A stretch of DNA of 64,000 nucleotides, taken from assembly GCF_031458255.1 (NCBI RefSeq), contig NZ_JAVDYC010000001.1:5527001-5591000 (forward strand), read 5' to 3'. The position numbers and the translations under genes are program-made. Of this stretch, positions 57,860 through 64,000 are shown one piece after another. Below the pieces are notes generated by a model, which did no database searches, was not told where the DNA came from, and saw only the letters and a program-made list of their open reading frames with translations. This stretch comes from Catenuloplanes niger (lineage in GTDB: Bacteria > Actinomycetota > Actinomycetes > Mycobacteriales > Micromonosporaceae). Position 1 is the stretch's first letter; each line of letters starts with the position of its first letter.

Positions 57860-59203
57860 TCAGGACCGGGGCTGGGCGGCGATCAGGTCACGGAACCAGT
57901 GCCAGGAGTCCTTCCGCGTCCGGGCCAGCGTGGCCGGGTCGACGTGGATCAGGCCGAACCGTTCCTCGAATCCGGCCGCCCACTCGAAGTTGTCCAGCGC
58001 GGACCACACGTAGTAGCCGCGCACGTCGGCCCCGGCCGCCATCGCGTCGCGCACGGCGCGCAGGTGCGCGTCGAGGAACGCCACCCGCCGGCCGTCCGCG
58101 ACCGGCTCGCGGAACGACGCGCCGTTCTCCGTCACCACCAGCGGCGGCAGCGACGGATAGCGGTCCCGCAGCGTGGTCAGGATCGTGGTCAGCCCGGACG
58201 GCACGATCGCCCAGCCGAAGTCGGTCCGTTCCGCGGCCGGCACCGGCACCGGCGCGAACGGCATCCCCGCCGGGACGTCCACCTCCAGCACGCCGCGGTA
58301 GTCCCGGTCCGGGCGCGGCGCCTCGATCCGGGTCGGCTCGTAGTAGTTGACGCCGTAGAAGTCCAGCGGCGCCGCGATGGTCTCCAGGTCGCCGTCCCGC
58401 ACCGGCAGCCGATCGCCGAGCCCGGGCGGATAGCCGCCGCGCAGGACCGGGTCGGCGAACAGCCAGTTCGTCAGCGTGGCGAACAGCTCCGCGGCCGCGA
58501 CGTCGTCCGCGGCGGCCGAGGCGGGCTCGACCGGGAAGTGCTGCGCGGCCACGCCGACCGTGGCCGCGCCGGCCGCGCGCAGCGCCCGCACCGCCAGCCC
58601 GTGCGCGAGCAGCTGGTGGTGCGCCACCGGCAGCGCGTCGAAGCCGAGGCCCCGGCCGGGCGCGTGCGAGGTCAGCGCGTACCCGTAGAGCGTCTGCACG
58701 CTCATCTCGTTCAGCGTGATCCAGTCGTGCACCCGGTCGCCGAGCCGGTCGGCCAGGACCGCGGCGAAGTCGGCGAGCGCGTACGCGGTGTCCCGGGACA
58801 GCCAGCCGCCCGCGTCCTCCAGCGCCTGCGGCAGGTCCCAGTGGTAGATCGTCGGGACCGGGCGGACGCCGTGCGACAGCAGCTCGTCCACGAGCCGGTC
58901 GTAGAAGTCCAGGCCGGGCTTGTTGACCGGGCCGGTCCCGGTGGGCAGCACGCGCGGCCAGGAGAACGAGAACCGGTAGTCGTGCGTGCCGGCCGCGGCG
59001 ATGTGCGCGACGTCCTCCGCGTACCGGTGGTAGTGGTCGATCGCGACCCGCCCGTCGTCGCCGTTGCGGACCGTGCCGGGCCGCGCCGTGAACGTGTCCC
59101 AGATGCCCGGGCCCTTGCCGTCCCGGTCGAAGGCGCCCTCCACCTGGTACGCGGAGGTGGCCATGCCGAACCGGAACCCGGGCGGGAACAGCGGGAACGT
59201 CAT
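57860..59203 (-). CDS. GH1 beta-glucosidase
   Basis: The 447-residue family 1 glycoside hydrolase has FRFGMATSAYQVEGA at the start, the acid/base Glu in WITLNEMS (most GH1 enzymes have NEP, so Pro is replaced by Met), the nucleophile Glu in VVTENGASF, and YYVWSALDNFEWAAGF near the end. It has no signal peptide, so it acts inside the cell on imported beta-glucosides. ATG 59203 overlaps the stop of the upstream gene (ATGA), so the two are coupled. Confidence 0.93.
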   Translation of the reverse strand: MTFPLFPPGFRFGMATSAYQVEGAFDRDGKGPGIWDTFTARPGTVRNGDDGRVAIDHYHRYAEDVAHIAAAGTHDYRFSFSWPRVLPTGTGPVNKPGLDFYDRLVDELLSHGVRPVPTIYHWDLPQALEDAGGWLSRDTAYALADFAAVLADRLGDRVHDWITLNEMSVQTLYGYALTSHAPGRGLGFDALPVAHHQLLAHGLAVRALRAAGAATVGVAAQHFPVEPASAAADDVAAAELFATLTNWLFADPVLRGGYPPGLGDRLPVRDGDLETIAAPLDFYGVNYYEPTRIEAPRPDRDYRGVLEVDVPAGMPFAPVPVPAAERTDFGWAIVPSGLTTILTTLRDRYPSLPPLVVTENGASFREPVADGRRVAFLDAHLRAVRDAMAAGADVRGYYVWSALDNFEWAAGFEERFGLIHVDPATLARTRKDSWHWFRDLIAAQPRS

Positions 59204-61284
59204 GCACGGGCCTCTTCCCACATCGACACGTACGCCTCGGCGCCGTTCATCAGCTGGCTCCGCAGCAGCGCGCCGTCCGGTCCGGCCTGGCGGATCAGGT
59301 CGGTGACCCAGTCCGCGTACAGCCCGTACTGCGGGACGCCGTCGGTGTTCAGGTCGAACGTGCGGGTGCCGAAGACCTGCCGGTCGACGGTGGTGCCGTT
59401 GACCGCGGTGAACGGGTACGGCTGCGGGCCGGCCGGCGGTGCCAGCTGCGGCGGCGGCAGCGGGCCGAGGCCGTTGACGTCGCTGCCCATCCCGTACCCG
59501 CTGATGGTGTCGCCGTTGGGCAGTGCCCGGTTGGCCCGCCACTCGTCCAGGAACGGGAGCTCGCCGTCGCCCGCGTCCGTGGCCGCGTGCGCGTAGCCGG
59601 CCACGAAGCCGCCGAGGCCGAGCAGCCGGTCCACCAGCGTGCGGTCGGACCAGGAGTGCACCGAGACCACGCCCGGGTAGCCGGCCGCCTCCGCGATGTC
59701 CAGCACGGCGGACGCCGTCCGTACCCCCATGTGGTCGAGGTGGATGATCATCCCGCGCTCGATCATGCGCTCGATCAGGTATTCGCCCATCGGGGTCAGG
59801 CCACGGGTGTTGCAGATCGGGCCGCTCGGGTAGACCGGCAGGATCGTGCCCGGCGGCAGGCCCAGCTTCCCGAGCCGGAGCAGCTCCGCCAGCTCGTCGC
59901 TGACCAGCGGTTGCTCGTTGTCGGACGGGCCGGTGCAGGAGTCCGCGGTCCACCAGTGGCCGGTGCTGATCAGGTTGCCGATGTTGACCGCGACGCCGGT
60001 CGCGCCGGAGTCGAAGCGGGTGCCGCCGAACGCGTTGTCGAACTTGTGCACCGGGTAGAGGCCGCTGACGCCCATCGACGCCAGCTCGTCCAGCCCGGCG
60101 TCGACCGCGGCGGTGGTGCAGGTGACGTTGCAGCCGAACAGTTCCGAGCTCTCCACGCCCACGGTGACCGCGAGCTTGCCCTGCGCCGCGATCGCGCGGA
60201 CCTCCTCGGGCGTGGCCGCGAGCCGGAACCAGCCGCGGCCCGGCCCACCGCTCTGCGCGTCGACGTAGTCCTGCATCGAGCGCAGGTACCGGTACTGCGC
60301 GCGGATCTGCTCGGTCTCGTCGCAGGACGTGTCCCGGGTCGGGTAGAGGCCGCAGATGATCCGGTTCGCCACCAGCAGCGTGTTGAGCACGCGCTGGCCG
60401 GAGCGCCAGGAGCGCTCGATGCCACGGAAGTACGACTGCTCGTGCAGCAGGCTGTTGGGCTGCGGCCAGTCGCCGAACGTGGGCCAGCCGTCCTCGCGCG
60501 AGTCGATCGGGTCGGTGCCCGCGATGATCGCCTCCAGCAGCGCGCCGATGCCGAGCGTGGCGTGCGACGCGCAGCCCTTGAGCGCGACCGCGGGGCCGCC
60601 GGGCGCGAACGCGTCGCCGCAGTGCAGGTCGCCGCCGAACGCCTCGGCCGCGGTGACGTGCGCGTGGCCGTCGATCCAGCCGTTGAGCGTGCCGTCCGGG
60701 TTCACGCCGGGCGCGGCGGTGCCGGTCACGCCGGTCGCGATGTCCTCGACCGGGACGCAGCCGGTGGCCGGCGTGGCGACGAGCGTGGTGGGCGCGGACC
60801 CGCCGCCGAGCCGGCCGAGGAACGTGCCGAGTTGCTGGCCGGTCGCGGTCGCGGTGAGCTGGTAGCGGCCGTCGCCGGTGGTGACGGCCGTCCAGTCGGC
60901 CCGGTCGCCATAGGCCTGGCCGGGAAGGACGAAACCGATGACGCTCTGGTACGGGTACGCGCCCGCGGAGTCCCGGATGGTGTAGCGGCCGAGCGCGGTG
61001 GCGTCGAACCGGAACCGCTCGGCGGCCGCGGCCGAGCCGGTGAACCCGTACCCTCCGGAGTTCTTGGTGATGTGCCCGGCCGGTGCGGCGAGCGTGACGC
61101 AGTCGTCGTCGAGGTCGTAGGCGGGCGTCGCGTCGGCCGCGCGGGCGGGCGCGGGGAGCGCGACCACGAGCAGCAGGGCGGCGAGCGCGGCCGCCGGCGC
61201 GAGCGTCGGCGCGGCTTTCGGCGCGGACGTCGGCGCCGGCATCGGAGCGGGTTCTGACGCGAGGTTCGGTGCGAGCGAGGACAT
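59200..61284 (-). CDS. Secreted metal-dependent hydrolase (amidohydrolase/dipeptidase-like)
   Basis: The 694-residue protein has a long Ala/Pro-rich signal peptide ending APARA (near 49). A domain of about 130 residues follows with strand-rich sequence. A TIM-barrel-like hydrolase part then begins at WIDGHAHV (HxH metal site), with HLDHMGVRTASAV and VSVHSWSDR as further His/Asp ligands. Overall it resembles secreted metallo-hydrolases related to membrane dipeptidases. The substrate is unknown; coupling with a beta-glucosidase hints at a glycoside or glycopeptide. ATG 61284 follows CAGGGGTG. Confidence 0.7.
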   Translation of the reverse strand: MSSLAPNLASEPAPMPAPTSAPKAAPTLAPAAALAALLLVVALPAPARAADATPAYDLDDDCVTLAAPAGHITKNSGGYGFTGSAAAAERFRFDATALGRYTIRDSAGAYPYQSVIGFVLPGQAYGDRADWTAVTTGDGRYQLTATATGQQLGTFLGRLGGGSAPTTLVATPATGCVPVEDIATGVTGTAAPGVNPDGTLNGWIDGHAHVTAAEAFGGDLHCGDAFAPGGPAVALKGCASHATLGIGALLEAIIAGTDPIDSREDGWPTFGDWPQPNSLLHEQSYFRGIERSWRSGQRVLNTLLVANRIICGLYPTRDTSCDETEQIRAQYRYLRSMQDYVDAQSGGPGRGWFRLAATPEEVRAIAAQGKLAVTVGVESSELFGCNVTCTTAAVDAGLDELASMGVSGLYPVHKFDNAFGGTRFDSGATGVAVNIGNLISTGHWWTADSCTGPSDNEQPLVSDELAELLRLGKLGLPPGTILPVYPSGPICNTRGLTPMGEYLIERMIERGMIIHLDHMGVRTASAVLDIAEAAGYPGVVSVHSWSDRTLVDRLLGLGGFVAGYAHAATDAGDGELPFLDEWRANRALPNGDTISGYGMGSDVNGLGPLPPPQLAPPAGPQPYPFTAVNGTTVDRQVFGTRTFDLNTDGVPQYGLYADWVTDLIRQAGPDGALLRSQLMNGAEAYVSMWEEARA

Positions 61285-61380
61285 GCGGCACCCCTGTCGG
61301 TTGGGAGATCATCTGATCCACCAAGGATCACCCAGCATAGGGGGCGACGGTGGGCGTACGGAAGGGATAGGGTCCGGTCC

Positions 61381-62046
61381 ATGTCACTGTTGATCGTGGA
61401 CGGCGTCACCCTCGGCTACGGCGGCGAGCCGGTGCTGCGGGACGTGACCGTGAGCGCGGAGCCGGGGCGGATCCTGGCGGTGACCGGCCCGTCCGGCGCC
61501 GGCAAGAGCACGCTGCTGCACGCGATGGCCGGGCTGCTGCGCCCGCTGGCCGGCGAGGTGCGCGCCAGCGGCGAGGTGATCCGCGACCGGGACCATGCGG
61601 TGTCCCGGCGGATCGTGCTGGTGCCGCAGGACAACGGGCTGGCCGCGATCCTGACCGCGGGCGAGAACCTGCAGGTCGCGCTGATGGCGAACGGGGCCGG
61701 CCCGTCCGAGGCCCGCGCGTCCGCCGCGACCGCGCTGGCCGCGCTCGGGCTCGCGGAGCAGTCCGGGCAGCTGGTCGAGGAGCTCTCCGGCGGTCAGCAG
61801 CAGCGGACCGCACTGGCCCGCGGGCTGGCGCTCGCCGGTGACGTGCTGCTGGCCGACGAGGTGACCAGCGAGCTCGACGCGGTGAACCGGGCGCGGGTGC
61901 TGGAGCTGCTGCGCGCGGAGGCGGACCGGGGCGCGGCGGTCGTGTTCGCCACGCACGACGCGGAGGCGGCCGCGTTCTGCGACGCGGAGCTGCACCTCCG
62001 GGACGGCAGCGCGGAACCCTTAGCGATCGTTAAGGTTGCGCCCTAG
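61381..62046 (+). CDS. ABC transporter ATP-binding protein
   Basis: The 221-residue ATPase has Walker A GPSGAGKST, signature LSGGQQQ and Walker B LLADEVTSELD with a His switch in THDAEA. The size and sequence are of the MacB/LolD class that pairs with FtsX-type permeases. Its partner may be the permease starting at 63812, although icmA lies between. ATG 61381 has TAGGGT (61368-61373) 7 nt upstream, so leaderless. The last ten codons overlap a palindrome in front of icmA. Confidence 0.9.
   Translation: MSLLIVDGVTLGYGGEPVLRDVTVSAEPGRILAVTGPSGAGKSTLLHAMAGLLRPLAGEVRASGEVIRDRDHAVSRRIVLVPQDNGLAAILTAGENLQVALMANGAGPSEARASAATALAALGLAEQSGQLVEELSGGQQQRTALARGLALAGDVLLADEVTSELDAVNRARVLELLRAEADRGAAVVFATHDAEAAAFCDAELHLRDGSAEPLAIVKVAP
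62018..62035. promoter_or_regulatory. 18-bp near-perfect palindrome upstream of icmA
   Basis: CCTTAGCGATCGTTAAGG has one mismatched pair (G-T). It ends 21 bp before the icmA ATG and just upstream of the -10 box TAGACT (62044-62049). CGTTAAGGT is also found upstream of the thiolase gene (near 54559-54567). It is a candidate acyl-CoA-responsive operator, lying within the 3' end of the ATPase gene. Confidence 0.5.
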
Positions 62047-62056
62047 ACTGTGCGGC

Positions 62057-63730
62057 ATGGATGCCGAGCAGATCGCCGCCGGACGTGCCCGCTGGCAGGC
62101 GCGGTACGACGCGGCCCACAAACGGGACGCCGACTTCACCACGCTCTCCGGCGAGACGGTCGCGCCGCTCTACGGCCCGCCGGACGGCGCCGGGTACCCC
62201 GGCTTCGCGCGGATCGGCTGGCCCGGCGAGTTCCCGTACACGCGCGGGCTCCACCCGACCGGCTACCGCGGGCGGGCCTGGACGATTCGGCAGTTCTCCG
62301 GGTTCGGCAACGCGCGGCAGACCAACGAGCGGTACCGGATGCTGCTCGCGGCCGGCGGCGGTGGCCTGTCCGTGGCGTTCGACATGCCGACCCTGATGGG
62401 GTACGACTCGGACGATCCCCAGGCGCTCGGCGAGGTCGGGCACTGCGGCGTCGCGATCGACTCGGCCGCGGACATGGACGTGCTCTTCGACGGCATCGAC
62501 CTGGGCGCGGTCACCACCAGCATGACCATCTCCGGTCCGGCCGTGCCGATCTTCTGCATGTACCTGGTGGCGGCCGAGCGGCAGGGCGCGGACCTGTCCG
62601 GTCTGGACGGCACGCTGCAGACCGACATCTTCAAGGAGTACATCGCGCAGAAGGAGTGGCTGTTCGCGCCGGAGCCGCACCTGCGCCTGATCGGTGACCT
62701 GATGGAGTACTGCGCGGCGGAGATCCCGCGCTACAAGCCGCTGTCCGTCTCCGGCTACCACATCCGGGAGGCCGGCTCGACCGCCGCGCAGGAACTGGCG
62801 TACACGCTGGCGGACGGTTTCGGGTACGTCGAACTCGGCCTGTCCCGCGGGCTGGACGTCAACCGGTTCGCGCCCGGCCTGAGCTTCTTCTTCGACGCGC
62901 ACGTGGACTTCTTCGAGGAGATCGCGAAGTTCCGGGCCGCGCGGCGGATCTGGGCGCGCTGGCTGCGGGACGTCTACGGCGCGACCGACGAGCGGGCGCT
63001 GTGGCTGCGCTTCCACACCCAGACCGCGGGCGTCTCGCTGACCGCGCAGCAGCCGGTCAACAACGTGGTGCGGACCGCGGTGGAGGCGCTCGCGGCCGTG
63101 CTCGGCGGCACCAACTCGCTGCACACGAACGCGCTGGACGAGACGCTCGCGCTGCCCACCGAGGAGTCGGCGGAGATCGCGCTGCGCACCCAGCAGGTGC
63201 TGATGGAGGAGACCGGCGTCGCGAACGTGGCCGACCCGCTCGGCGGCTCCTGGTACGTGGAGGCGCTCACCGACCGGATCGAGGCGGCCGCGGAGGAGAT
63301 CTTCACCCGGATCCGGAACCTCGGCGCGGACGGCACCATCACGTCCGGCATCCTGCGCGGCATCGAGGACGGCTGGTTCACCTCGGCGATCGCGGAGTCG
63401 GCGTTCGCGTACCAGGCGGCGCTGGAGAAGGGCGACAAGCGGATCGTCGGCGTGAACGTGCACACCGGGACGGTCGCGAAGGACCTGGAGATCCTGCGGA
63501 TCTCGCACGAGGTGGAGCGCGAGCAGCGGCGGGTGCTGGCCGCGCGGCGGGCGGAACGGGACGACGCGGTGGTCCGGCGGGTGCTGGGCGAGCTGGCGGC
63601 GGCCTGCCGGACCGAGGCGAACCTGATCCCGCCGATGCTCGCGGCGGCCCGCGCGGAGGCCACGCTCGGCGAGATCTGCGGCGTGCTGCGCGAGGCGTGG
63701 GGCGTCTACCGGGAGCCCGCCCGGTTCTGA
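62057..63730 (+). CDS. icmA: Isobutyryl-CoA mutase large subunit
   Basis: The 557-residue acyl-CoA mutase lacks the B12-binding domain. Two residues that separate the families are visible at the classical positions: Phe80 in [10 protein letters not shown] (Tyr in methylmalonyl-CoA mutase) and Gln198 in YIAQKEWLF (Arg in methylmalonyl-CoA mutase). Both are the isobutyryl-CoA type. The small IcmB subunit is not in the window. It interconverts isobutyryl- and n-butyryl-CoA, linking valine breakdown to polyketide precursors. ATG 62057 has TAGACT (62044-62049) 7 nt upstream (leaderless). Confidence 0.88.
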   Translation: MDAEQIAAGRARWQARYDAAHKRDADFTTLSGETVAPLYGPPDGAGYPGFARIGWPGEFPYTRGLHPTGYRGRAWTIRQFSGFGNARQTNERYRMLLAAGGGGLSVAFDMPTLMGYDSDDPQALGEVGHCGVAIDSAADMDVLFDGIDLGAVTTSMTISGPAVPIFCMYLVAAERQGADLSGLDGTLQTDIFKEYIAQKEWLFAPEPHLRLIGDLMEYCAAEIPRYKPLSVSGYHIREAGSTAAQELAYTLADGFGYVELGLSRGLDVNRFAPGLSFFFDAHVDFFEEIAKFRAARRIWARWLRDVYGATDERALWLRFHTQTAGVSLTAQQPVNNVVRTAVEALAAVLGGTNSLHTNALDETLALPTEESAEIALRTQQVLMEETGVANVADPLGGSWYVEALTDRIEAAAEEIFTRIRNLGADGTITSGILRGIEDGWFTSAIAESAFAYQAALEKGDKRIVGVNVHTGTVAKDLEILRISHEVEREQRRVLAARRAERDDAVVRRVLGELAAACRTEANLIPPMLAAARAEATLGEICGVLREAWGVYREPARF

Positions 63731-63811
63731 ACGTTATCCACAGGGGACCTCGGACCTGCCCCGGATCGCCTATCGTCGCTACCACGATCAGCGATCCATG
63801 GGGGGTGGCAC

Positions 63812-64000
63812 GTGCTGGGACTGCTGGCCGGCCTGATCCGGGGCCACCGCGCCCGGCTGCTGATCTTCGCGTTGCTCGCCGGCCTGACGGTCGCGGCCGC
63901 GGCCGCCATCCCGGCCTGGGCCGGTGCCGCCGTCGCCGGCACCACGGCCGCGGCGCTCGACGACACCGCGGCCGGGGCCCGCGCGGTGCGGCTCGGCGGC
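63812..64000 (+). CDS. FtsX-like ABC permease, N-terminal fragment at window edge
   Basis: Only 63 codons are seen, running to the right edge. They begin LGLLAGLIRGHRARLLIFALLAG, a basic loop followed by a membrane helix, then AIPAWAGAAVAGTTAAALDD. This resembles the first helix of MacB/FtsX-type permeases. GTG 63812 follows GGGGGTGG. It could be the partner of the ATPase at 61381. Confidence 0.6.
   Translation, partial: MLGLLAGLIRGHRARLLIFALLAGLTVAAAAAIPAWAGAAVAGTTAAALDDTAAGARAVRLGG

Noticed and set aside
57860-61324. Single 1154-codon frame joining the beta-glucosidase to the secreted hydrolase region
   Set aside because: Only the part below 59203 is real (GH1). Above that point the frame is a shadow of the hydrolase at 59200-61284, whose own frame carries a signal peptide and metal motifs.

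Overview
The window is high-GC actinobacterial DNA. Gene content, codon bias and the many leaderless GTG/ATG starts preceded by TANNNT suggest a filamentous actinomycete, most likely Micromonosporaceae (Actinoplanes/Catenuloplanes-like); this assignment is an inference. Both ends look like conserved chromosome. Left (1-16 kb): a partial FtsK/SpoIIIE ATPase, a DUF4126 membrane protein, the mismatch endonuclease nucS, a secreted SGNH hydrolase, dehydrogenases, a Clp_N/HTH regulator with a very clear operator, an orphan FtsX-type permease and a two-component system. Right (47.9-64 kb): an AI-2E transporter, two Scy/FilP-type coiled-coil polar-growth proteins, methylmalonyl-CoA epimerase, thiolase, meaB, a glycosidase pair and isobutyryl-CoA mutase icmA. 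From memory, several of these genes are also close together in Streptomyces coelicolor (nucS, filP, scy, mce, thiolase, meaB, icmA).

Between these ends, 16-34.7 kb is an extracellular polysaccharide locus: five GT2/GT4 glycosyltransferases, a Wzx-type flippase, a Wzz-like chain-length protein, an O-antigen-ligase/Wzy-like polymerase, a glucose-1-phosphate cytidylyltransferase, a PIG-L deacetylase, two Zn-ribbon methyltransferases, a sugar epimerase and a GSA-type aminotransferase. No initiating phosphoglycosyltransferase and no Wza/Wzc kinase is visible.

Attached to it at 34.8-47.6 kb is an expanded FxSxx-COOH RiPP system. It holds one cyclophane-forming radical SAM/SPASM maturase (fxsB), one alpha-KG-type HExxH peptide hydroxylase candidate overlapping it, two local precursor peptides plus a third, detached one at 23.8 kb, and three NB-ARC/TPR proteins (fxsT1-3) that share the same C-terminal tail. 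The locus shows its own history. A roughly 3.75-kb block (aminotransferase 3' end + fxsT leader + fxsT + precursor) has been duplicated in tandem, leaving a frameshifted aminotransferase remnant. A third copy of the fxsT leader, without its gene, lies next to the detached precursor and stops 8 bp from the flippase stop codon. The precursors differ at the business end: FGSTA-COOH (canonical), FGNAP-COOH (Asn in place of Ser), and FSSAM followed by 18 extra residues. This is the part of the window most likely to be new biology.

Non-coding structure is also rich. There are tandem CGTCAAC-N5-GTTGACG operators over a leaderless promoter, a 596-bp non-coding segment bounded by 50-bp inverted repeats with a third copy 33 kb away, 22-bp and 16-bp tandem arrays, and a duplicated module between the two coiled-coil genes. 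No tRNA, rRNA, CRISPR array, transposase or integrase was recognised.
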